Translations under genes and position numbers: made by a program
Assembly (NCBI GenBank): GCA_904502135.1
Contig: CAJGDE010000028.1
Coordinates: 1 to 18,499 of the forward strand
DNA: 18,499 bases
DNA from: Kiritimatiellia bacterium
GTDB taxonomy: Bacteria; Verrucomicrobiota; Kiritimatiellia; RFP12; UBA1067
Direction: 5' to 3'
Notes under the pieces: model-generated
Database searches by the model: none
The model's input: only the letters and a program-made list of their open reading frames with translations
Told to the model about the DNA's origin: nothing
Shown: positions 6,181-13,022 of the stretch, one piece after another
Numbering within the stretch: position 1 is the first letter of the stretch
Layout of the letters: every line of letters begins with the position of its first letter

Positions 6181-8136
6181 ATGAAAATTATCGGAGAACG
6201 CATTTTTGCAAAGGACAGCAATGGAGCGCTTTGCAGCAGAATCGGTACAATATTTTTAAAAGGCAACACCCTTATCACGGAAAAGGGTGTTCATGCCATG
6301 CAGAGACTTCTTTGGATCAAACATCTTAACGATGAGCGCAAGGCCGCCGGGAAACCTGAGCTTACACTTGAAGAGGAAGAGGCTGAAATCGCCGAATCCG
6401 TCGACCTGATTTTTACGGAGGAGTTCGTTCTCATAAGGCCCGATCCCGACAGAATGGACCTTGCGCTCAGAGCGGATGAAGAATTGCAAAAGATTGTTTC
6501 TAAACGTTTGATACGTTTCTTGAACACCAATGCGTTGAAAGTGCGGCGCGCGCTTATGGAACGCGGGGAAAACTGGCGTATGGCGCGTCAGCCGATTTCA
6601 CAGGAAGACATGGCGCAGCAGATACGCTCGTCGATTACGGCGATTGACGAACTGCCGATTTACTATTACAACCGCTCTTGCGGCACGAGGTACATAACGG
6701 CTTCCGGCTACAGCTACGTCGAGCAGCTTGATAACGTGGCTTTTCGCAGACAGATAAAGGAAGTTGTCCAAGGCCTTAACAAGCGTAATCGTCTTGGGCA
6801 GAATGAAATTGATCTGTTTCCGCTTACAACGCCGCCGGAAATCAAGAAGGCTTTGAAAACGCTCAATGCGGATGACTATGACGACGAATCCTTAAGGGCG
6901 CTTTGTATGAAGATCGATCTTGACTGGCGTATGTCCATGCCGGTTGATCTTCGTGACGAGACGATAGACAATTTTGAATGGCGCAACGCCATGTGTCATG
7001 CGATAACGCGTCGCCCGAATGAAACGGCCGCCGAGGAGCAGGAGCTCATATCCGGCATTTCGCCAGAATTTTACAGGCAGATTGAGTGGTTGCCCGGGCT
7101 TAGGATATTAAACGGCCGCGTAGTGTTCGATTCAATTTATGATGAAGCGGTTCATTCTCCGTCGCCTGAAGTTAAAGCCATATGCGACCTAAGGGTGAAA
7201 AGTTTTCTCTTTAACACCACCCGTCTCTTCGGAAGCCTTGATTTCATCAACATCGGCCGCATATCCCGCTCGCTTGCGCGCAAACCCATTGAAGGTAACC
7301 GCCGTGGCAATGTTTATATCATGCAATATCGCGAGCACGGGGCAGCCGAAATTAAAGTGATGATGATCCGCCTTCAGAAATGGGGCGTATCTGAACGGCT
7401 TGACGAGGGCAAAGATCTTTTGCGCGCAATTGTCGAAAGCGACGAGTATTCGGATTATGTTCTCGATCGCCGTCTTATGTGCAGGCAGCTTGGAATGAAT
7501 CTTCCAAAGCGCTTGGGGTTCGGCCATTTCACCGAGCAGTATCACGGAGATAATAAATATAATTCAATGTCGCTCAGAACCGCGTATTTCGTGCGCGGCT
7601 ATGTGCACGGCTTAGCCTCAGATAAAGTCCCGGTAGCAAAATTGCATAACCCTCTCTGGGCGACAAAGTTCGCCGCGCTTATGGGTGGGGCTGCCGCTAC
7701 GGATATGATTGTCGGCAGGCGAAATTCTCTTACGAAAGAAGTTGTGTTTGACACCGACTATGAAATCGTTCAAATCGGCGAAGACTCTCTTCCATATGAA
7801 ATACGCATTACGGATCATGCGGGCAGTTTTGTGGACTACGAAGGTGCATTTGAGGACGTGATCGGTTCGTATGCGCGATTTGCGCTCTCCCGCCGTGATG
7901 TAGTCAGCGACTATCCTTCCTTCGTCAAGGCTTATGTCGACGCTTTCAAGGCGAAGCTCGTCGAGACGAAAGCCGCCTATCAAAATCGCCGTGCAGCTTT
8001 TGACGAGCTGTTTGCCGATAGACCCTACGACACGAACGGTTCAGGCGCTTACCGCTGGAAGTGCGCATTGAAAAGATTGGAGTTATGCGACCCCGAGATG
8101 TTGGCGGCGAAACTTAAAGCTGCATCGCAATGCTGA
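6181..8136 (+). CDS. Unrecognised 651-residue cytoplasmic protein
   Basis: I do not recognise this family. The protein has 651 residues with no signal peptide or membrane segment, and is rich in charged residues throughout. Its N-terminus, MKIIGERIFAKDSNGALC, is followed by a helical, charged stretch (about 45-120). The middle contains conspicuous pieces likely to be conserved: YYYNRSCGTRYIT (about 155-170), FGHFTEQYHG, and near residues 460-560 TAYFVRGYVHGLASDKVPVAK, AALMGGAAATDMIVGR and VVFDTDYEI. It ends in a helical tail. DTDYE plus the Gly/Ala-rich loop could be a nucleotide- or metal-binding site, but this is only suggestive. It lies 10 nt after the UPF0371 gene and overlaps the permease gene by 7 nt (ATGCTGA), so it is almost certainly co-transcribed and probably translationally coupled to the permease. 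Base composition resembles its neighbours. It is a real gene of unknown function. Confidence 0.9.
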   Translation: MKIIGERIFAKDSNGALCSRIGTIFLKGNTLITEKGVHAMQRLLWIKHLNDERKAAGKPELTLEEEEAEIAESVDLIFTEEFVLIRPDPDRMDLALRADEELQKIVSKRLIRFLNTNALKVRRALMERGENWRMARQPISQEDMAQQIRSSITAIDELPIYYYNRSCGTRYITASGYSYVEQLDNVAFRRQIKEVVQGLNKRNRLGQNEIDLFPLTTPPEIKKALKTLNADDYDDESLRALCMKIDLDWRMSMPVDLRDETIDNFEWRNAMCHAITRRPNETAAEEQELISGISPEFYRQIEWLPGLRILNGRVVFDSIYDEAVHSPSPEVKAICDLRVKSFLFNTTRLFGSLDFINIGRISRSLARKPIEGNRRGNVYIMQYREHGAAEIKVMMIRLQKWGVSERLDEGKDLLRAIVESDEYSDYVLDRRLMCRQLGMNLPKRLGFGHFTEQYHGDNKYNSMSLRTAYFVRGYVHGLASDKVPVAKLHNPLWATKFAALMGGAAATDMIVGRRNSLTKEVVFDTDYEIVQIGEDSLPYEIRITDHAGSFVDYEGAFEDVIGSYARFALSRRDVVSDYPSFVKAYVDAFKAKLVETKAAYQNRRAAFDELFADRPYDTNGSGAYRWKCALKRLELCDPEMLAAKLKAASQC

Positions 8137-9098
8137 AATATGCTTTAAGACGCGTTCTCGAGACAATACCGACGACAATCGGAATTGTACTTTTGACGTT
8201 TGTTCTTTTTAATGTCGTGGGCGGTTCTCCCGCCGTGACGGTTTTGGGAAAGAATGCGTCCAAAGAGACTATCGAGGCGTTCAATCGTAAATACGGATAT
8301 GATAAACCGCTTATTTTCGGGCCGCTGACCGGCGTAAAGGATTTTTTTGATACTCAGTTTTTTAATTTTGCATGTGATATCTGCAAAGGCGATTTCGGGT
8401 ATTCGGTAGAAAGCGATGAGCCTGTAGTCGACATTCTTAAACGCGGGGTAGGGCCCAGCTTGTCGTTGACCGTGCCGATACTTCTCGGCGGAACAATCGT
8501 GGCGTTAATGTTGGCGATGATCGCATCGGCCAATAGAGGCGGTGTCTTCGACAAGGCTGTTCTTTTTTTCTCCACCGCCCTTATGAGCATCAATTACGTT
8601 GTATGGGTCCTCGCCGGTCAGTTTTTTCTCTCGTTTAAGCTGGGTGTATTTCCGGTGTGGGGATATGAAGGGTGGTTTTATTTGGCGTTGCCGGTTGCCA
8701 TAGGTGTATTTTCGTCGTTAGGCGCGGATGTGAGATTCTTCCGTATGGCCTTGCTGGATGAAATGTACAAGCCGTACGTTCTGACGGCCCGTTCGAAGAA
8801 ATTGTCGCAATCCGTAATAATGGTAAGACACGTTTTGCGCAACGCCCTGATACCGGTCGTTACGTATGTATCGCTGTCGATACCGTATCTTTTTACGGGT
8901 TCGCTTCTTCTTGAGAGCTTTTTCGGTATTCCTGGTTTGGGCAATGTCTCGATAAACGCGATTCACTCCGCCGATATGGCCGTTGTAAGAAGCGTTGTCG
9001 TTTTGGGCGCGATAGTTTATCAGTTTGTCAATCTCGCTACAGATCTTCTTTACGCGCTTTTGGACCCACGCATCAGATTAAACGGCGCCGCTGTTTGA
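8130..9098 (+). CDS. DppB/OppB-type ABC transporter permease, without visible partners
   Basis: The protein has 322 residues, typical for the first permease of oligopeptide/dipeptide-type importers (BPD_transp_1 superfamily). The N-terminal signature is present: LRRVLETIPTTIGIVLLTFVLFNVVGGSP, then LGKNASKETIEAFNRKYGYDKPL. GDFGYSVESDEPVVDIL follows, and the cytoplasmic EAA-like loop is at about 220-238 (ARSKKLSQSVIMVRHVLRN). In most relatives this loop reads ARAKGL; here Gly is Lys, in a region that contacts the ATPase. The end has LLESFFGIPGLG and LYALLDPRIR. About six membrane helices are expected. A working importer needs a second permease, ATPases and a binding protein. None follow, since the next gene is on the other strand and overlaps this one by 26 nt at the 3' ends. 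The start overlaps the upstream gene and has no clear Shine-Dalgarno. Confidence 0.93.
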   Translation: MLKYALRRVLETIPTTIGIVLLTFVLFNVVGGSPAVTVLGKNASKETIEAFNRKYGYDKPLIFGPLTGVKDFFDTQFFNFACDICKGDFGYSVESDEPVVDILKRGVGPSLSLTVPILLGGTIVALMLAMIASANRGGVFDKAVLFFSTALMSINYVVWVLAGQFFLSFKLGVFPVWGYEGWFYLALPVAIGVFSSLGADVRFFRMALLDEMYKPYVLTARSKKLSQSVIMVRHVLRNALIPVVTYVSLSIPYLFTGSLLLESFFGIPGLGNVSINAIHSADMAVVRSVVVLGAIVYQFVNLATDLLYALLDPRIRLNGAAV

Positions 9099-10236
9099 TT
9101 TTGCATACGAGTACGTACGACAGGATCATTGCGCTATACCATAGAGCGCATTCGGTAAAGGACCATTTGGGAATTTCGTAATCCGAAAAAGGCAATCGTG
9201 AGACGGCCTCGGAAATCAATGTCATGTTTTCGCAGGCTAAAGCGGATAGATTGTTCAGGTGGGAGGCGATTGTTTTTGAGACGTAACTTGAAAGGGCGCC
9301 AAGAGTGCCTCCTGTAATGCTTATCCCGGCAAGCGGCATGGTGATGAGATTGGCTATCAGACCGCCAGGCGTAATTCGCTCGAAGACTCTTGCCGCTATC
9401 GGAACTCCCGCGGCCCAGGCTGCAAAAGTGACATAAACCGAAGTGAATTTTTTAGGCGCTACTCTGAGACATAAAAGAATTGACAGCATTACTGAGAAGG
9501 AGAGGAGACTTCCGATATTGATGATCATTCTCGGCGAAAAAATGTGTATCAAAAGAAATGTCTGACACCATGCGCGAAGAGAATCGCATTTCCGGTAGAA
9601 TACGGTAGAGGCGAGATAAAATGTGGCCATGGTAGATGCTCTGACTGCGCTAGGAGGGCAGCCAATAACAAATACATACAACCACAGAACGGGAATCGCA
9701 AAAACGGGGGCTATGTTATAAGGACATAAGAGAAGAAGAAAAAGAATTAAAATCGTTTGCGCTATGATCATCACATGAAAACCGGATACGGCGAAAAGAT
9801 GCATCGTGCCAGATTCGATAAAAACCTGTTTCGTCTTTTTGGGCAGTTTTTCTTTCTCTCCGAGCAAGATGGCCTTGTTGAGAGCTGCGGCTTGCGGACG
9901 GTTTTCAAGACCTATGCCTATGCGTTTTGAAAGATCGCATTTTATTCTTTTTACGACAATTATTTCATCTTCGTGCGCTTTGTAATGTTGTCGCTCTCGC
10001 ATCCAAGGGTTTGTTCTAAGAGTATTTTCGATTTCGCATGATGAAAAAAGCGCGATGGCAAAGCCAAAGAAAAAAATTGAACATACAGGCCAAAAGCGCC
10101 ATTGGTAGGCAAAGCCTATTGAAGATGTCGTAGCGGCAACAATAGCAAAGAAAGGCCATGTCGCTGAAGAAAGACAGAGCCATAAGGATAATGCCTCGCC
10201 GGCGGCGAGAGCAGCGCATAACGGCAAAAGTTTCAT
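9073..10236 (-). CDS. comEC: Short ComEC/Rec2-family competence membrane protein
   Basis: The protein has 387 residues and is highly hydrophobic, with about 8-10 membrane segments. The ComEC 'Competence' domain is clear: ALNKAILLGEKEKLP (118-132), then FIESGTMHLFAVSGFHV (139-155), matching the family's 'LLLGxkxxLp...f...G..HLlAvSGlHv', followed by PPSAVRA and GGLIANLITMPLAG. The N-terminal helices correspond to a reduced DUF4131 region. ComEC forms the inner-membrane channel for single-stranded DNA uptake in natural transformation. Many ComEC proteins are 700-800 residues and end in a metallo-beta-lactamase domain; that domain is missing here, with no HxHxDH motif. It is alone on the minus strand, and its 3' end overlaps the permease gene by 26 nt. 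The start at 10236 lacks a good ribosome-binding site. Confidence 0.88.
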   Translation of the reverse strand: MKLLPLCAALAAGEALSLWLCLSSATWPFFAIVAATTSSIGFAYQWRFWPVCSIFFFGFAIALFSSCEIENTLRTNPWMRERQHYKAHEDEIIVVKRIKCDLSKRIGIGLENRPQAAALNKAILLGEKEKLPKKTKQVFIESGTMHLFAVSGFHVMIIAQTILILFLLLLCPYNIAPVFAIPVLWLYVFVIGCPPSAVRASTMATFYLASTVFYRKCDSLRAWCQTFLLIHIFSPRMIINIGSLLSFSVMLSILLCLRVAPKKFTSVYVTFAAWAAGVPIAARVFERITPGGLIANLITMPLAGISITGGTLGALSSYVSKTIASHLNNLSALACENMTLISEAVSRLPFSDYEIPKWSFTECALWYSAMILSYVLVCKIKQRRRLI

Positions 10237-10277
10237 GTCTATATGATATCACATTTTGAAAAAAGAAAAATAACATG

Positions 10278-10307
10278 ATTATAACGTCCTATTTCATGAT
10301 TATTGAA
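10278..10307 (-). promoter_or_regulatory. Candidate promoter of the comEC-like gene
   Basis: On the minus strand a perfect TATAAT (10278-10283) has TTCAAT (10302-10307, 3/6 match) 18 nt upstream. Its distance to the start codon is 41 nt. The -10 lies inside a 9-bp direct repeat CATGATTAT (10274-10282 and 10295-10303, 21 bp apart). A second minus-strand TATAAT lies at 10316-10321. Confidence 0.4.
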
Positions 10308-10367
10308 AAAAATGGATTATAGACACGATTGAAGAGATTCAGTGGAGGTATATTACAAGAATGTTTT

Positions 10368-10378
10368 GGTTGCCAACC
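10368..10378. promoter_or_regulatory. Palindrome upstream of the glycosidase-operon promoter
   Basis: GGTTGCCAACC is a perfect 5+1+5 dyad ending 2 nt before the candidate -35 hexamer. This is a position where an activator or repressor dimer could sit. It is short, so chance occurrence is possible. Confidence 0.4.
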
Positions 10379-10380
10379 CC

Positions 10381-10409
10381 TTGCATTTTCAAAAAAGAAA
10401 GGGTACAAT
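10381..10409 (+). promoter_or_regulatory. Candidate promoter of the secreted glycan-processing operon
   Basis: A -10-like TACAAT (10404-10409, 5/6) has TTGCAT (10381-10386, 3/6) 17 nt upstream. The -10 context GGTACAATACT resembles GGTATAATACT at 531-541. Transcription would start near 10416, inside the inverted repeat at 10415-10430. Confidence 0.5.
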
Positions 10410-10414
10410 ACTGA

Positions 10415-10430
10415 TGTGCTCACGAGCACA
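10415..10430. promoter_or_regulatory. Operator-like inverted repeat at the predicted transcription start
   Basis: TGTGCTC (10415-10421) and GAGCACA (10424-10430) are perfect inverted 7-bp arms around AC. The site begins 6 nt after the -10 hexamer and covers the predicted +1, the classic position for a repressor dimer such as LacI/GntR-type sugar regulators (inference). It is too early and lacks a T-run, so it is not a terminator. Confidence 0.55.
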
Positions 10431-10468
10431 ATAATCACAAAAAAAATAAAAGAGAGAATAAATCAGAT

Positions 10469-12997
10469 ATGAATGTTAAAATCATTGCCTTAATTAGTGT
10501 TGCTGGTTGCTTGATGATAGCTGTTTCCTCTGCGATGGGTGTTGGAGTTCGAGAAGAAGGCGATTTGCCGCCTCAACCATCTAACGAAGTAGGCATGACA
10601 CCAGGCGGTATTCAGAAAAAGTATGTCGGGCTTCTCTTTGACGTTATCAATACGACGCCTTCGAATATTCTCGCCAACGCAGATCAGTTCGCCGAACATG
10701 CGCCATACCTTGACGGCGTTGCAATCGCTTTACATGATATTCCCGCCATTACACCTGAAGGAACGGTCGTGACCGCACAGCATCATACGATCATGCATCC
10801 GACCCAGCGGTGGACGCGCGATGCGATTAAGGATCAGCTCCCGATTTTGAAGGAGATTGTCAAGAAGCCGAACCTTAAAGAGAGTTTTCTTCTTTTCTGG
10901 CAGACGCCCGGACACAAGACAAATCGTCTAGACTGGGCGGATGACAAGGCGTGGGCGAACTACGCCGAGAATATGGCGAATGTCGCGTGGCTCGCAAAGG
11001 AGGCGGGGCTGAAGGGGCTGATGCTCGACCCTGAAGAATACAAGCTCGCCCCGCAGTATATCCATACCGATCGAGATCCGCCTTTCGACGTGTGCGCACG
11101 CCTCGCGCGCCAGCGCGGCCGCGAAGTCTTTACGCGCGTCTTTAAGGAATTTCCCGATGCGGTAATCTGGTCGCTCTGGTTCTTCCAGCGCTTTTCATGG
11201 TGGATGGAGGGCGGCAGCCAGCAGTACCCGCTCAACTATTGCGACGATTCTGCCGAGCTATCGCAGCATTATTACAACGGCATGCTCGATGCGATGACCC
11301 CTCAGTCGCGTGCGGTCGACGGCGCCGAACAGTATTCGGGCTCGTCGCTCGATAATACGTTTATTCATGTTTTCATCAATCAGTCATTAGGGGCAATGGC
11401 GTTTGTCGCGCCCGAGAACATGGACAAATTCCGCTCGCAGTTCCACTTCGCGAATACGCATTTTCTCGATATGTACACGCTGAGCGCCAAGCCTTCGAGC
11501 CGCTGGTACCACGGGCCGGTGAACGGTTCGCGCTTAGAGCATTTGCGTCTCAACCTCCGGCAGTCGCTCCGCGCCTCGTCGAAGTATGTATGGATTTACG
11601 CTGAACGCAACGGTAAGCTTTTCAACTGGCGCAATGGTCATTATTCAAAGCAGAAAACATGGGAAGAGGTGATTCCCGGCATGACTGAAACGATGATGAT
11701 GGTTAAAGATCCGACGGGGCTTGCCGAACGCCGCAAGGCTCAGCTTAAGGCTGAAGGTAAACTCGTCAATCTCGCGAACGATTTCAAGCCGGTCATTTTG
11801 GAAAATCCCGGCAACGACCGTGAATTTGTCGGCGCGAAAGGCGAGAGCAGTTATGTAAAGGGCCTTAAGAGCGGCGAAAGGTATCAGATTTCGGCCGAAT
11901 GTTCGATTTCATCGATGCATGCTGATCCGAAGAGTATTTATCGCACCCATCTTCGCGTCTATTGGATGAAAGGCGATAAGCGTTTGAGCGACAAGGCGGT
12001 TGAAATACCGTTGCCCGAAGGAGGCGTAACTCCGAAGCAGCGTTCGGTGTCGGCTTATGGGGTTGTCGTCGTTCCTGAAGGCGCGGATGCAATGTATATT
12101 GAGGCGGCTGCCAACCTTAAGTGTGGAGAGGATGCGAGAGTCTGGAATTTGGTCGTCTCGGATGCTCTCGATCCGGTCGTTCCCGAAAAAGCCAAGGCAG
12201 GCAAGTGGGTGTATGACGAGAAAAACAAGACGCTTTCCAACGGCACCTGGCTTCTTTCCGCCCAAGTCGATAAAAAGTGGAAGATGATGACCGTGCGCGG
12301 CAACAATGAAAAGACCGTCGGCGAAGGTGTGCTTGATCTGATGAGCGTCAAAGACGATACGGGCTATCTCGTCACGCGCCTCGGTAAACTCATGAGGGTC
12401 GAGAAAATGACGGGTGTCGTGGCGCCTCAGGTGTCGACGCTCCTCGATGGCGGTATTTCAGGTTCAACCAATGTAAGGCAGCTCGTTTTAGGGTCTGTGG
12501 CCGTGCCAAGTTGGGCGAAGTCGGAATTTTCAAAGCGCAGAGCGCTCGTCGCCAAGTCAGGGTGCAGGACGCAGATTAAGAAGAAATTCGACAAGCGCTG
12601 GTATTATTCAACGCGTCCGGTGAAGCGTCCTCAAGAGCCGCTTTCCGTCAAAGGAGTAAAGCCCGGTGAACTTTACAGCGTCGGGCTTTCGATGAAGCGT
12701 CGCGGCGGCGGCTGGGCGTTGAACAAGGTTTGCTTCCGCGGAGCCGGGACGAATGTCCCCGGGCGTGTTCAATCGCTCGCCATGCGTCAGGAGCGCAAAG
12801 ACAATGTCTGGCGTTCGGGCGAGATCGTTGTTCGTGTGCCGGAAGGAGCCGATGAAATGTACTTTGATATTTCAGCTGAAGTCGGTGCAAAGGTCGGCTA
12901 CTACGAATACAAAGATTTTAAGGTTTATAAAATCGGCGAGCCTCTCCCCGTTTGGCCGGCGGAATGTCTCCGGGAGAAGACATGGGGCCGAAAGTAA
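10469..12997 (+). CDS. Secreted probable TIM-barrel glycoside hydrolase of unrecognised family with two C-terminal sandwich domains
   Basis: The protein has 842 residues, with a signal peptide at 1-24 (VKIIALISVAGCLMIAVSSA). Residues about 50-440 look like a (beta/alpha)8 barrel: KKYVGLLFDVINT, LDGVAIALHD, SFLLFWQTPG, GLKGLMLDPEEY, AVIWSLWFFQ and KYVWIYAERNG as successive strands. Candidate catalytic acids at strand ends are Asp187/Glu189/Glu190, Asp284/Glu287 and Glu379. Many Trp/Tyr/His residues fit a sugar-binding cleft. I recognise no known GH family. Residues about 459-565 and 725-830 are two related beta-sandwiches (YVKGLKSGERYQIS and LSVKGVKPGELYSVG starts; VPEGADAMYIEA at 535 and VPEGADEMYFDI at 790), likely carbohydrate-binding. 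Between them a segment from Trp580 resembles the N-terminus of the LRR protein at 17286. It leads the secreted-protein operon, with a weak AGAGAG ribosome site. The hydrolase activity is inferred. Confidence 0.8.
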   Translation: MNVKIIALISVAGCLMIAVSSAMGVGVREEGDLPPQPSNEVGMTPGGIQKKYVGLLFDVINTTPSNILANADQFAEHAPYLDGVAIALHDIPAITPEGTVVTAQHHTIMHPTQRWTRDAIKDQLPILKEIVKKPNLKESFLLFWQTPGHKTNRLDWADDKAWANYAENMANVAWLAKEAGLKGLMLDPEEYKLAPQYIHTDRDPPFDVCARLARQRGREVFTRVFKEFPDAVIWSLWFFQRFSWWMEGGSQQYPLNYCDDSAELSQHYYNGMLDAMTPQSRAVDGAEQYSGSSLDNTFIHVFINQSLGAMAFVAPENMDKFRSQFHFANTHFLDMYTLSAKPSSRWYHGPVNGSRLEHLRLNLRQSLRASSKYVWIYAERNGKLFNWRNGHYSKQKTWEEVIPGMTETMMMVKDPTGLAERRKAQLKAEGKLVNLANDFKPVILENPGNDREFVGAKGESSYVKGLKSGERYQISAECSISSMHADPKSIYRTHLRVYWMKGDKRLSDKAVEIPLPEGGVTPKQRSVSAYGVVVVPEGADAMYIEAAANLKCGEDARVWNLVVSDALDPVVPEKAKAGKWVYDEKNKTLSNGTWLLSAQVDKKWKMMTVRGNNEKTVGEGVLDLMSVKDDTGYLVTRLGKLMRVEKMTGVVAPQVSTLLDGGISGSTNVRQLVLGSVAVPSWAKSEFSKRRALVAKSGCRTQIKKKFDKRWYYSTRPVKRPQEPLSVKGVKPGELYSVGLSMKRRGGGWALNKVCFRGAGTNVPGRVQSLAMRQERKDNVWRSGEIVVRVPEGADEMYFDISAEVGAKVGYYEYKDFKVYKIGEPLPVWPAECLREKTWGRK

Positions 12998-13007
12998 AAA
13001 TCTGACT

Positions 13008-13016
13008 AAAGGAGGT
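13008..13016 (+). promoter_or_regulatory. Strong ribosome binding site fixing the start at 13023
   Basis: AAAGGAGGT is a near-perfect anti-16S complement, with AGGAGG ending 7 nt before ATG 13023. It sits in the 25-nt gap after the preceding stop and shows that translation starts here rather than at upstream in-frame codons inside the previous gene. Confidence 0.9.
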
Positions 13017-13022
13017 TGTAAT

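Larger units (their letters stand above)
10237..10468. other. Divergent intergenic region between comEC-like gene and the glycosidase operon
   Basis: This 232-nt AT-rich region has no ORF that looks coding. It holds the candidate minus-strand promoter (10278-10307), a plus-strand promoter (10381-10409), the palindrome GGTTGCCAACC (10368-10378) and the inverted repeat 10415-10430. Both divergent units are therefore likely controlled from here. Confidence 0.7.

Noticed and set aside
10415..10430. Inverted repeat as a rho-independent terminator
   Set aside because: There is no T-run on either strand and the position is at the predicted +1; an operator fits better.
10237..10468. Small RNA or small protein gene in the divergent gap
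   Set aside because: No ORF with a ribosome site and no stable hairpin followed by a T-run was found.
12753..13022. Upstream in-frame start extending the LamG-like protein
   Set aside because: It would overlap the barrel gene, has no ribosome site, and would bury the signal peptide that begins at ATG 13023.
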